25,062 nucleotides of DNA from a virus, in the IMG/VR virus record IMGVR_UViG_3300025806_000206, positions 1 to 25,062 of that record; one strand, written 5' to 3'. The notes under the pieces are model-generated. The model was not told where the DNA came from, searched no databases, and saw only the letters and a list, made by a program, of their open reading frames with translations. Numbering within the stretch: the stretch's first letter is position 1; each line of letters opens with the position of its first letter. The translations under genes and the position numbers were made by a program. This document shows, in pieces, positions 5,051 to 13,714 of the stretch.

Positions 5051-8000
5051 TTAACGAGCAAGCCCGCCATTAGCCTGGAACGGATTTTCTGCGAAGGCAA
5101 GATATATATAAGTACCGCCACTAGCGTTGTTATGAGGGCCTGAAGTTCTAATTTTGAATCCATTTGACAAGAAATCGTATGGATCTTCTGTAATTGTTGA
5201 GTTATTAGTATCTGCGTACAAGACATCTTCAATTGCGTTGTAGGTACCACGTGCGGTATCTCTAATCCGCCAGTTACCAACACCGTCAGTACGTTTTTGT
5301 ATTAAAAATGCCGGTCTAAACCCGGTAAACACAAAAGGACCATCAGTGGATCCATTGCCGGTGTACGAACCCATTGCGCTGTAGCCCGCGACAGGTGCGA
5401 AGCAGTAGGCAATATGCACTTGTTGACCTCCTGGCTGCATTCCTGTGCCCGCATAACACACCGAGCTGTCAGGGTCTGAAGTCCAATAAGTATTAGTTGT
5501 GCCCAACTCTGCGTTGGTTGAATTTAACCATATAAACTTGCGCCCAGAGCTAAGTGCAGTGAGTCCTTTGTGATAAGTTTGCCAATTACTTGTAGCTCCT
5601 TTTGGTCGCATAACAAAAAATTCAGGAGCCGCGTTCAATCCATGGCCAAACGTCCAGGTACCCGATGACGGATTTGTAAACTCAACAATCGAGAAGCCAC
5701 TTTCGGGTGACGCCATCACCTGGCTCGCGATTGATGGGACGTTCGTTACTGATACGCCGGAATCAATTAAGAGTTTGCCGTCAATTTCAATTCCACTAAA
5801 CCGTGGGTTACTAACACCAGAAGCAATAGTAATACTTGTTATAGGCGAAGTAATGCCTAAATCTGTAAGATTAACTGCAGTTTGTGTAACCCCAGTAGTA
5901 ACAGAGCTACTAAAGTCAAGAGTCCCACCAGCGTGTACGCAAGTAAATTGATTACCAGAAGGCATTCCGTCACCAGCACAATAAATAATTGCCGAACCAG
6001 TAAAGGCATAACCACCTGTTGGAGTCCAGGTCATAGTGCTGTTGCCGTTTACCCTGCAGCCAAGACCAGTAAGAGTTCCATTAAAACCTGATGTTGCTGG
6101 ATTAGCAGGCTCGATACCATTACCAGTGGAAGTCATCATGCCACTCCACGTCTGACTCTGGTCATACACCGAGCTATTTAAACCACCAGCAGGAATCGTG
6201 TAGCCGCCCTTATCGCTTGTATTGACCTGGAAGCCCATTCCAGAATGATTCGTGCAATACGCATATAACGTTGGTGCGCTTGCTGCAATCACAATTTGCG
6301 TAAACGCTCCAGCACTACCTGGCGTTCCAGCAGTCGTTACACCTGTTGTGTACTCTGATCCACCGCCATGCGTTCCATCGCTAGTGGTTGAGAACCGCAA
6401 AGGATGGCTGCTATTGGTGCTGGCTGATTGGTCAAACTTGTAGGTGCTGCCTTCCGCAAGAGTTAGCGTTGGCTGCTGCACACCATCGATGTAGAACTTA
6501 CCGCCCGAAACAGTAACGGTGTAGGTGTTGTTGCCATTCCCTCCGTCCCAATTCCATGAAACGTAACTACGCCCATTTATATTTACGCTTCCTGCGGTTG
6601 TATTAGCACCTAAGCTGTAACCGTCCGAGTTAAATGCAGTTATACCTGTTGCGTCAGTACCTTCAGCAGCCGTATCGTTTGAATACAGTGTTTTGCTTGG
6701 CCCTCTAACCGCATCAATAAGAGTGTGAAAGTCAGTGTGACTGCGAGCCTTAGTCCAAACCCAATCAGGACTAAAATTCAAGCCTGTAATATTTTGGCTT
6801 GAGCCCGTACCAGAATATAACTTCGTATCAAAATACTTACTGCCATCCGCAATCGCTGGGGTCGGTAAGTTTGCGGTGTTTAAAGACTTGTAGCCGCTTG
6901 GTGCGGCATACGCAAAGGCACGTTGGCCAAAGTTGGCAATCATTGTTGAAGAGGATCCCAAATCTCCAATCTTTGGTACAAATTCGCCACTAAGACTCGT
7001 GAAAGCTGTGCCTTGCGAGGCTCCGTTTTTGTAAAAAGCTAATGTCCCATTGTCTAAATCAAGCGCAACACCTATAACATCCCCTGTTGTATATGAAACT
7101 CCGTAGGAGCTTGAAGAGGCATTATTCATTTTAGTGCTGTTAGATCTATAAGACCAAGAAGTGGCAGGGTATCCTGGATAATCTGTTGTTTGTTCTGAAG
7201 CGTAGGCAATACCGATAGCGACTCCACTGCCAATGTTTGTAGGAGTAATCTCCCAATACCATTTACCTGACGAAACAGCAATGGTTGCTGACATCGCACT
7301 ATTGCCGTTTGAACCTGCGGTTACAAACTTCAAATTGCCATCACTCAATACTGCACCAGAGCTGGTGGTGTAAAGAGAATTGAGCGTCGCATAGCAGCCC
7401 ACGACTTCTCCGCCGACTCCGGTGTCGTCCTGCGTACCGTTGCTTGGTGAGTCAACTAGGCTGTCTTGATCAACAACGTCACTACCGGTCAAATAAGCTC
7501 CATTGTTGTCAATATCAATGTAATAAATGACTGGTTGGCTTGAGCTTTGTATGCCAATCGTATTTAACGTTCCAGAAAAAGAAATGTTGTGCTCTTGCGC
7601 TCCAGTACCTGCCAAAGCTGTTGCAGAGCCATTTAAATAAACATTGCCGCTTGTGGCGCTTGAATATTTAATTTTGACAGAAGAAGAAACTGCAATCCCA
7701 TCAGGAAAAACAAATTGCCCTAACGCAGCTGATGTATTTACTTCAGCATAAGTTCCGGTATTGCCGTCAAACGCATTACCAGGATTGGTAAATCCTGCAT
7801 TGGCAAATAAACCGCTAGCCAGTAAGTTATTCGGCGTCCAGTTGTTTCCTGGCCGGTCCGCAAAGGCTGCGTAGATAAATGTACCGCCCGAGCCGTTGAT
7901 GTCTGGCGCTGTATTTGTAATTTGAAAACCAGTAGACGTAAAGCTAACCGACAAAGTAGAACCTTCAGCGGCTGACAAGTTTGCAAGTAGTTCTTTATTG

Positions 8001-9931
8001 GTGCCACGCTTTGCGTCAATTATTGCCCAGTGATAACCGCTTGAGTCTGTCCGCTTAATTAACACGTAAGTAGGTTTAAAACCAGTCGTGATTGTTGGCC
8101 CTGTTGCAGAACCATTGCCTGTGTACGATCCAAACTTGGAAAATCCGGCAACTTCAGACCAGCAATAGGCAATTAGGCTATCGCCTGAAGTATCTAAGCC
8201 TGTAAAATAATTTGTGCTAAAAACACTGCTAGTTGGGTCTGATAGCGAACCACCTGACGAAATATCGTATTCGGCCCAGTCCTTAAAGAATAAAACTTTA
8301 TTAGCAGAAAGGAGGGGACTTTGGATTACCCAATCAGAGTTAGAGGCTCTAGATTTAGTTATGACTAGTTTTGGAGCACTCGAAAGGCCGTGGCCTACGG
8401 TGTTATTACCAGCACTTGAACGGCCACCAGTATAGCTAACAATACTAAATCCATAGTCATTGTTTGCACTTACTTGACTATTCAAACTTCCGTCAGTGTT
8501 TGATACTGCAGCGCCGTTGGCCTTCCAGCACCAGGCAACGTAATCTTTAGAGCTGCCATTGACTCCAGCTGCATTGCCCAACGAAAAGCCATCAGAATCG
8601 AAACTCATCAACTCATTTGTTGCTGTACCTTCTGCAGCAGTCAGATGACTGGAAAGATACTTGTTAGCACCGCGCACACTGTCATATAAGTTGTGTCCAT
8701 TGGTGCTTGTCCGTGACTTGATCCAGACAAAATCTGGTTGGAAGGCAAGCGATGATATTGACTGCGTTCCACCATTACCGGAGTAGGTCACCACGTCCAT
8801 CCCGCCTTTGGGATTTAGCGTGACCGTTTCCTTCTGATCGTATCCAAGGGCTTGAGTGGTGCTGTTGTCTGTAAACGGCAGGCGGAAAGAATTGTCGGCT
8901 ACGGATATACCAGAGTCAATAAGTAACTTCCCATCAACACGGACCCTTGCAACTAGTCCATATCCAGTTGAACCAATACTGGTTAAGTTGCCTGAGCCAG
9001 TAAGCGCAGTAACCCAACCAAGGTTAGTGTCAGACGTTCCAATGTTGAATCCAGAAACAGCACTGCCGTTTACCCTAATTTGATTGCTTGAACTAAATTT
9101 ATAGCCGTAAATTTCGACCTTTGATGTATAAGGGATTCCGCTGGTAAATGTAAGGTCGGAACCTCCCGCACTCCAGGTATAGGTTGTTGGCGATATGTCG
9201 AACGCTGATTGCCACCCACTACCTGTCGTATTACTTGTGCTACCAGAGTGGCTTCCATAAGTGCTCCACGTCTGGCTATTGTTAAACCAGCCATATGTCC
9301 CAGTAAATTCCTTAGCTTGCCAGACCCCGTTAGCATCAGTTTCGCCAAAGTCAGTCGGCGCAAGCGCCTGCCCGTCCACAAAGTTGACTTCAGCTAGGTA
9401 GCCGTCGTGATAAGTGCTGCCCGGAGCGTAACCAATAGTGTGCGAAATATTGTTGTTAAAAGTAAGGTCTGCGTTTTGCGTTGGATAGGAAGAACTAAAA
9501 AACGACGTCTCCTGAACTCCATTAACGTATATTTTTACCCTGTTCGCTGCTGTAGATTCAGTCGTGTCAATTGCAACAACAAAATGATACCAAGCACTTG
9601 TGTCACGAAATTTTCTGTCAGTAATTACGTCGTATCCACCCGTTGCTGCATCAAGAACCCTAAGGTTATCGCCTCCATCATCATTGTTAAAACGAATCAT
9701 GGAGTTAGTGCCACTTCCACCAAACAAGCCGTGCTTTTGACCACCTATTTGGCTGCGCTTTACCCAACCGCTCCAAGTCCACGTCTTTCTATTACCTGCA
9801 GATCCAAAAGTTCTGGACAGATTCGCGCTATCACCGCTGTTAAATCTCAGCGACTTCGACACAGAAAAAGCATCCGCCGCTCCAGCAGTCGTTGCTAGAA
9901 ACAGCGGACTCGCAGCACCAGGAATACTCAT
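5051..9931 (-). CDS. Giant modular receptor-binding adhesin/tail spike, 1626 aa
   Basis: The ATG at 9931 overlaps the fibre stop as ATGA, so I prefer it to an in-frame upstream start at 9979. Residues about 25-195 are LamG/concanavalin-like (KTWTWSGWVKRSQ, WYHFVVAIDTT, VKIYVNGVQET, DGYLAEVNFVDGQAL). A SQTWS beta module ending VDGKLLIDSGISV lies at 217-345. The first A-B-C beta module (SYTGNG/DUF7483-like) spans 393-695 and a second beta-sandwich 697-815. A SPRY-like domain (SSGKWYWEI, GVALDLDNGTLAFYKNG) covers about 844-1022, and the A' module 1048-1130. A cupredoxin-like domain with His1176, Cys1226, His1229 and Met1232 lies at 1134-1240, a second SQTWS module at 1255-1397 and B'-C' at 1412-1615. 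This is the architecture of a host-binding tail appendage. Which domain binds the host is unknown. Confidence 0.8.
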   Translation of the reverse strand: MSIPGAASPLFLATTAGAADAFSVSKSLRFNSGDSANLSRTFGSAGNRKTWTWSGWVKRSQIGGQKHGLFGGSGTNSMIRFNNDDGGDNLRVLDAATGGYDVITDRKFRDTSAWYHFVVAIDTTESTAANRVKIYVNGVQETSFFSSSYPTQNADLTFNNNISHTIGYAPGSTYHDGYLAEVNFVDGQALAPTDFGETDANGVWQAKEFTGTYGWFNNSQTWSTYGSHSGSTSNTTGSGWQSAFDISPTTYTWSAGGSDLTFTSGIPYTSKVEIYGYKFSSSNQIRVNGSAVSGFNIGTSDTNLGWVTALTGSGNLTSIGSTGYGLVARVRVDGKLLIDSGISVADNSFRLPFTDNSTTQALGYDQKETVTLNPKGGMDVVTYSGNGGTQSISSLAFQPDFVWIKSRTSTNGHNLYDSVRGANKYLSSHLTAAEGTATNELMSFDSDGFSLGNAAGVNGSSKDYVAWCWKANGAAVSNTDGSLNSQVSANNDYGFSIVSYTGGRSSAGNNTVGHGLSSAPKLVITKSRASNSDWVIQSPLLSANKVLFFKDWAEYDISSGGSLSDPTSSVFSTNYFTGLDTSGDSLIAYCWSEVAGFSKFGSYTGNGSATGPTITTGFKPTYVLIKRTDSSGYHWAIIDAKRGTNKELLANLSAAEGSTLSVSFTSTGFQITNTAPDINGSGGTFIYAAFADRPGNNWTPNNLLASGLFANAGFTNPGNAFDGNTGTYAEVNTSAALGQFVFPDGIAVSSSVKIKYSSATSGNVYLNGSATALAGTGAQEHNISFSGTLNTIGIQSSSQPVIYYIDIDNNGAYLTGSDVVDQDSLVDSPSNGTQDDTGVGGEVVGCYATLNSLYTTSSGAVLSDGNLKFVTAGSNGNSAMSATIAVSSGKWYWEITPTNIGSGVAIGIAYASEQTTDYPGYPATSWSYRSNSTKMNNASSSSYGVSYTTGDVIGVALDLDNGTLAFYKNGASQGTAFTSLSGEFVPKIGDLGSSSTMIANFGQRAFAYAAPSGYKSLNTANLPTPAIADGSKYFDTKLYSGTGSSQNITGLNFSPDWVWTKARSHTDFHTLIDAVRGPSKTLYSNDTAAEGTDATGITAFNSDGYSLGANTTAGSVNINGRSYVSWNWDGGNGNNTYTVTVSGGKFYIDGVQQPTLTLAEGSTYKFDQSASTNSSHPLRFSTTSDGTHGGGSEYTTGVTTAGTPGSAGAFTQIVIAASAPTLYAYCTNHSGMGFQVNTSDKGGYTIPAGGLNSSVYDQSQTWSGMMTSTGNGIEPANPATSGFNGTLTGLGCRVNGNSTMTWTPTGGYAFTGSAIIYCAGDGMPSGNQFTCVHAGGTLDFSSSVTTGVTQTAVNLTDLGITSPITSITIASGVSNPRFSGIEIDGKLLIDSGVSVTNVPSIASQVMASPESGFSIVEFTNPSSGTWTFGHGLNAAPEFFVMRPKGATSNWQTYHKGLTALSSGRKFIWLNSTNAELGTTNTYWTSDPDSSVCYAGTGMQPGGQQVHIAYCFAPVAGYSAMGSYTGNGSTDGPFVFTGFRPAFLIQKRTDGVGNWRIRDTARGTYNAIEDVLYADTNNSTITEDPYDFLSNGFKIRTSGPHNNASGGTYIYLAFAENPFQANGGLAR
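5087..6790 (-). repeat. Second copy of the A-B-C module, split by a cupredoxin and a beta module
   Basis: A' is at residues 1048-1130 (FSPDWVWTKAR, AAEGTDATG, SDGYSLG, SYVSWNW). B' is at 1412-1511 (GFSIVEFTN, FGHGLNAAPEFFVMRPKG, IAYCF) and C' at 1512-1615 (VAGYSAMGSYTGNGS, GFRPAFLIQKRTD). Between A' and B' lie about 280 residues, where the first copy has only about 20. Confidence 0.7.
6212..6532 (-). other. Cupredoxin-like (type 1 copper) domain inside the adhesin
   Basis: Residues 1134-1240 of the adhesin read NTYTVTVSGGKFYIDGVQ, then GSTYKFDQSAS, SSHPLRFSTTS, SAGAFTQIVIA and TLYAYCTNHSGMGF. His1176, Cys1226, His1229 and Met1232 reproduce the ligand set of type 1 copper sites, with a C-x2-H-x2-M spacing. 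I recognise similar domains in marine phage and bacterial structural proteins. Copper binding itself is not shown by the sequence. Confidence 0.65.
7847..8755 (-). repeat. First copy of the A-B-C module in the adhesin
   Basis: Residues 393-695 hold A (FQPDFVWIKSR, AAEGTATNE, SDGFSLG, DYVAWCW), B (GFSIVSYTGG, VGHGLSSAPKLVITKSR, IAYCW) and C (VAGFSKFGSYTGNGS, GFKPTYVLIKRTD). The same order recurs at 5087-6790. The repeat is at protein level and diverged in DNA. Confidence 0.75.
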
Positions 9932-12357
9932 GAAACGTTCAGCAGCGAAGTAACCGTGATGCGCGTTGCGCTCTCGCAATAATAAGCCAATACATCAACA
10001 GCAGCAGCCGTTGTCGTCAACGTTGGTGCCGTACCACCAGCAAACTTATACTTCGTGCCCGCATAAGCAAGCGTCCTGCTTCCCGTTCCATCCTGCGTAA
10101 TCACAATCACACCGGACTGACCAGCAGTCACATTGCTTGGATCACCAAGTGTTCTTCCACCCCCGAGCGTGACGCTGAAGTTGTTACCCAAACTCATGTC
10201 AACAGCAATGGTTGCCCCATCCGTCAATGCAACAGGCGTTCCACGCTGTGCCTTCGTAAAGCTCTGAGTAACGGCAAGGCCAGCAAGCGTTGTAGTCGAA
10301 GCAGGAATCGTGACCGTAACGTCAGCGCCTGGATCAGCAACACTCAACGTCAGCTCATGAGCGTCAGGCGTTGCACCTTCAAAAATCAGGCTGCCATTAA
10401 ACGTAGCGTCACCAACAAAGGTTGATGTGCTGTCGAACGTTGCAACACCTGTGACATCTAGCGTTCCAGGGACATCGACGTTGCTTGTAAATTCAACGTC
10501 TGTGCCGTTAGTCGCTGTTTGCAGCAGTTGGCGAGCACTGCCGTTTGCAAGCTTGCTAACTGCAATCTCAGCTGAAGCGTTGATGTCCGCATTGGCAATC
10601 GTGCCATCCAGAATCATCGTGCTCGTAACAGTCCCCGTGTCACCAGTTGTTATTACCGTTCCGGTAATATCGGGGAACGTAATTGTGCGATCAGCGGTCG
10701 GATTAGCGCAAGTAATTGTTAGTTCAGATCCATCGTCAGCGGAACCTTCAAACGCCAATACAGCGTTCTGTCCTAACAGCACCGTTCCAGTAAATGTTGG
10801 GCTTGCTGCACCTAACTTCTCAATGTCAAGCTCCTGCAATGCAGCCTGAACATCAGTCGCTGAAATGCTTCCTGAAGCGGTAAAGCTGATATTTGAAGCA
10901 GTCTGACCAGCGATTGCATTTGATACATCGATCAGAATAAAATCTGCACCTGCCCCAGTAGACAGAAGCATGTCTGGGGGCGCTAGCGAGACTGAAGGCG
11001 CTGAACCTGAGCCAGTACCGCTGGCACTGACAACCACGTAATAATTTTGGTTGGTCGAAGCAGGTGCTGGCAAGGCTTGCCCGCTCGTAAAGCCAGCAGC
11101 ACTGCCCTCACTCGTTACGCTGTCCAGCAAGTTTGTGCTGGCGTCATACGTTCCAGCAAGAATAAGGTTCCCGCTAATAACCGTAATCGGCAAGAATGAT
11201 GACCCAGTGTGGATATAAAGGTCTTCGTTAAGCTCGTCAAAAAAGAACTGACCTTTAAAATCTGCTGCCGGGAAAGTAACAACATTGTTAGTTGCACCCG
11301 CACCACCAAATTTGGTGATTGACGAGTCAGCTAGCTTTTCCCCCGTAATCGCATCGCTTGCAATTCGATCTGATGGGATTGTGCCGCTTGTGATTTTTGA
11401 CGCCGCAAGATCAGGTATATCAGTAGCGGCAAGAGTCGCACCACTTGAGACATGACCTTGGCCGTCAACCGTTACCTTCGTGAAGGTGCCAGTTGATGTG
11501 GTGTTGCTGTGGTTCAGATTGCCGCTACCGTCAACAGCTAAGCCCGTTCCAGGGATAACAGCACCCTTTGCGCTGCTAGTGGCTGCAGGCAAATCACTAC
11601 CCGTTAAGGCACGGCCGCCAGTTACTAGACCTTTGACGTTGTAAGTGACGACATGGTGCGTTGAGCTGGCCGTTACATCGTTATCAACTTCAATCGTGTT
11701 GGAGTCCATGCGGAGCCCTTCACCATTGACAATCACACCGCCTTTGGCGCTTGTCGTTGCAACAGGAATATCACTGCCATCAATCGTTCGATAAGCAACC
11801 GTTCCACCAGCACCGGTTGGGCCAGCCATGAACTGGTTGGCTGAAGCCGTGTCATCAATCGTTGCTGCAATCTGAACGCTTGAACCCGTTGTAGTGGCAA
11901 CAATGTCAACTAGACCAACCGTGCTCCCAGTAACAGTGTTGACAGAGCCAGCCGCCTTAAGGCTTAACCATGCTGACCCTGACCATGCGTACAAATTATT
12001 GTCGTCAGTGTCTAAAGCAAGCTGACCTATAAACGCTCCAGAGGCAGGCAGCGTTGTGACTAGGTCAACCGTTGATTCGTTTGCAAGCTTGGCTGCTGTG
12101 ATTCCATCATCAGCGACCTTGGCCGTTGTAATTGCAGCATCAGCAATGTCTGCTGTGGCGATGCCACCTGCAGCAAACAGAATCTTTGCGCCTGGGATTG
12201 TGTCGTCACTGATTAAGGTGACACCGTTTGCGACCAGATCGCCAATCGTCAGCTTTTTTGTCTCGCTTGCACTGTTGTCAACAACAGCAACCAAGTCAGC
12301 AGTAGCTAAAGCAGAGCCAGCTAACGCATTTAGCTCACTAATTTTTAGGTCAGCCAT
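9928..12357 (-). CDS. Tail fibre with internal repeats, 809 aa
   Basis: The N-terminus MADLKISELNALAGSALATA is the typical start of marine cyanophage fibre or baseplate-attached proteins. The chain is low in cysteine, rich in Thr, Ala, Gly and Ser, and built of short repeats. Examples are IADAAITTAKVADDGITAAK (70-89), GSDIPVATTSAKGGVI (194-209) against GSDLPAATSSAKGAVI (253-268), and two FEG-ELT-P-AD-TITFP units (536-570, 659-692). The C-terminal 110 residues (QRGTPVALTDGATIAVDMSL to the end) form a separate beta domain found at the end of many marine phage fibres. Elongated, probably trimeric structure is inferred. GGAG lies 12 bases before the ATG. The stop overlaps the adhesin start (ATGA), so the two appendage proteins are made together. 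Confidence 0.75.
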   Translation of the reverse strand: MADLKISELNALAGSALATADLVAVVDNSASETKKLTIGDLVANGVTLISDDTIPGAKILFAAGGIATADIADAAITTAKVADDGITAAKLANESTVDLVTTLPASGAFIGQLALDTDDNNLYAWSGSAWLSLKAAGSVNTVTGSTVGLVDIVATTTGSSVQIAATIDDTASANQFMAGPTGAGGTVAYRTIDGSDIPVATTSAKGGVIVNGEGLRMDSNTIEVDNDVTASSTHHVVTYNVKGLVTGGRALTGSDLPAATSSAKGAVIPGTGLAVDGSGNLNHSNTTSTGTFTKVTVDGQGHVSSGATLAATDIPDLAASKITSGTIPSDRIASDAITGEKLADSSITKFGGAGATNNVVTFPAADFKGQFFFDELNEDLYIHTGSSFLPITVISGNLILAGTYDASTNLLDSVTSEGSAAGFTSGQALPAPASTNQNYYVVVSASGTGSGSAPSVSLAPPDMLLSTGAGADFILIDVSNAIAGQTASNISFTASGSISATDVQAALQELDIEKLGAASPTFTGTVLLGQNAVLAFEGSADDGSELTITCANPTADRTITFPDITGTVITTGDTGTVTSTMILDGTIANADINASAEIAVSKLANGSARQLLQTATNGTDVEFTSNVDVPGTLDVTGVATFDSTSTFVGDATFNGSLIFEGATPDAHELTLSVADPGADVTVTIPASTTTLAGLAVTQSFTKAQRGTPVALTDGATIAVDMSLGNNFSVTLGGGRTLGDPSNVTAGQSGVIVITQDGTGSRTLAYAGTKYKFAGGTAPTLTTTAAAVDVLAYYCESATRITVTSLLNVS
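10282..10383 (-). repeat. FEG beta repeat, copy 2 (fibre residues 659-692)
   Basis: FEGATPDAHELTLSVADPG followed by ADVTVTIPASTTT aligns with the copy at 10648-10752. Such units are common in marine phage fibre shafts. Confidence 0.6.
10648..10752 (-). repeat. FEG beta repeat, copy 1 (fibre residues 536-570)
   Basis: AFEGSADDGSELTITCANPT followed by ADRTITFPDITGT aligns with copy 2 at 10282-10383, with conserved FEG, D, ELT, P, AD and T-T-P positions. Confidence 0.6.
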
Positions 12358-12374
12358 GGGTGGCTAGCTCCGGG

Positions 12375-13244
12375 TTAAATGTCCTGCTGTAACAGCAGTT
12401 TAGCGCCACTGTCTTGATCCAAGCGTATGTCACCAGAGTCCTCTTGCAAGAGAGCATCTGGCGTATCAGTTGACATTCTTAAGAGCAGCGGACCTGTTGT
12501 TATGAAATCAGCCGTAATTTGAACAGTGCTGTCAGGTGAAAACTGTATGGCGGCTGACGTAATAATTCCTACAACGCGCCACCAAATCTCATCGTCATTG
12601 CGCTCTGCAACCCCACTCGGGTTGTAGCCGTTCTTTTTAATATAAAAACGCCCGATAAAGTTACTGCCAACTTTTGTGCGATGCGCTAGCTCGTACAAGT
12701 ACATCGGCACCTCTTGGGTGCTATTGCCGGTATATTCCCAAAAAGCACTAATACGACCAGAGCCGGAAATTAAAGTATTAACTCTGGAACGAAACTCATC
12801 AGATAGCACCGTTGTGTCAACCGTTTCACGCTCAGTATTGATTTCAAAGCTATTAACTTGGGCCAAAATACGCGGCGCAGCAGATTCAACAATGACCTTG
12901 ATAGGTATTGAGTTGCCTGGAGTGGCAAGCGCAATCGCATTTGATTTGCCGCCACTGACCGCATTGGCAAAACTGTCGTAAAGCCTGATCCCGTCTAGCT
13001 CGTCAACATGAATAAACTTTTTTACAGCCGAGTCCGTGTAACCGTTGATAAAATCAAGACCGCTACCATCCGTACTTGTAATTTCGACTTGATCGCCTGA
13101 AACAAGTTGACCGTGCTCAAAATCAAAGCTAAACCGTTTTTGAGCTGCGTTTACGTCAGGAACATCAATCGTTGACCGCAACTCGCCGCCATTGAAAACA
13201 CGTTCTAATTCAATCTCGCCAAACGTTCCAAGATATACAGTCAT
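12375..13244 (-). CDS. Tail protein containing a tail-tube-like domain, 289 aa
   Basis: The ATG at 13244 overlaps the previous TGA (TGATG), so it is preferred to an in-frame GTG at 13274. Residues 1-110 form a beta-rich domain (TVYLGTFGEIELERVF, EHGQLVSGDQVEIT). Residues 125-205 resemble the tail tube protein: RETVDTTVLSDEFRSRVNTL then ISGSGRISAFWEY aligns with KETLDTSKQGDTFRSFVGSM then ISGSGTVELVY of the tube gene at 22152. The C-terminus carries a short acidic repeat (LLQEDSGDIRLDQDSGAKLL). It lies between the tip genes and the fibre, so a role as adaptor ring or fibre-attachment collar built on the tube fold is plausible but inferred. Confidence 0.65.
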   Translation of the reverse strand: MTVYLGTFGEIELERVFNGGELRSTIDVPDVNAAQKRFSFDFEHGQLVSGDQVEITSTDGSGLDFINGYTDSAVKKFIHVDELDGIRLYDSFANAVSGGKSNAIALATPGNSIPIKVIVESAAPRILAQVNSFEINTERETVDTTVLSDEFRSRVNTLISGSGRISAFWEYTGNSTQEVPMYLYELAHRTKVGSNFIGRFYIKKNGYNPSGVAERNDDEIWWRVVGIITSAAIQFSPDSTVQITADFITTGPLLLRMSTDTPDALLQEDSGDIRLDQDSGAKLLLQQDI

Positions 13245-13714
13245 CAGATATTCACGAATGTTGGAGCGCCACACCCTTGGAACGCAATGTCAGCCGCAAA
13301 AATTTCACCTACTGACATCGTTAGCGTCACATTCGTAATTATTACCCGCAACTCAATGTAAAGACCGTCTGCCGACCCATCATCAACCTTTAGTCGAAGA
13401 CTAGATCGAACTTCGTTTGGTGTATTTTGATCGCCTTGCAATAGGCTTGCCCCTTTCCCAGGGCTTCCGTCTCTCGCTTTAATTACTTTGTTAATAAACG
13501 TACTAGCGTTGTTTAAATTTGATTCATCTCTGTAATAAAGAACACGACAGCTGCCACTGGTGTTGCGGCTATCAGGCTCGAAAAAATCATCGCTCTCGCT
13601 AAGAGTCCTTGTGTTCAGCACGGAAACAGTCGTGCTGACAGTCCAATTCTGAACTGAGGCAATGGTGTTGCCTTCAAGCAACAGACTTCCCTTTGTGCCA
13701 GTAAAAAAGGGCAT
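13244..13714 (-). CDS. Second tail-tube-like protein, 156 aa
   Basis: The protein begins MPFFTGTKGSLLLEGNTIAS and has the general tail tube layout: an N-terminal strand pair, a central W..STT....NTRTL segment (24-38), SGSCRVLYYRDE (53-64) and a beta-rich end (GLYIELRVIITNVTLTMSVG). It matches the pattern, not the identity, of the tube protein encoded at 22152. Both ends are stop/start overlaps (TGATG at 13714 and 13244). It sits on the distal side of the tip gene and could form a tail-tip ring or an adaptor to the fibres. Similarity is by eye only. Confidence 0.6.
   Translation of the reverse strand: MPFFTGTKGSLLLEGNTIASVQNWTVSTTVSVLNTRTLSESDDFFEPDSRNTSGSCRVLYYRDESNLNNASTFINKVIKARDGSPGKGASLLQGDQNTPNEVRSSLRLKVDDGSADGLYIELRVIITNVTLTMSVGEIFAADIAFQGCGAPTFVNI

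Noticed and set aside
9407-9898. 163-codon plus-strand frame opposite the adhesin N-terminus
   Set aside because: Antisense to the LamG-like region; the product is rich in Arg, Val and Ser without pattern and has no neighbours in phase.
9932-9979. Upstream in-frame start for the adhesin (16 more residues)
   Set aside because: The ATG at 9931 overlaps the fibre stop as ATGA, the pattern used throughout the operon, and the protein from there begins like related spikes (MSIPGAAS).
10427-10849. 140-codon plus-strand frame opposite the fibre gene
   Set aside because: It mirrors the repetitive Thr/Ala-rich fibre coding sequence and has no independent support.
5051-12357. Diversity-generating retroelement in the fibre or adhesin genes
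   Set aside because: No reverse transcriptase, template repeat or adenine-biased variable repeat was seen; the repeats are ordinary diverged protein modules.
13245-13274. Upstream in-frame GTG start of the 289-residue tail protein
   Set aside because: It would lengthen the overlap with the previous gene, while the ATG at 13244 gives a TGATG junction identical to its neighbours.
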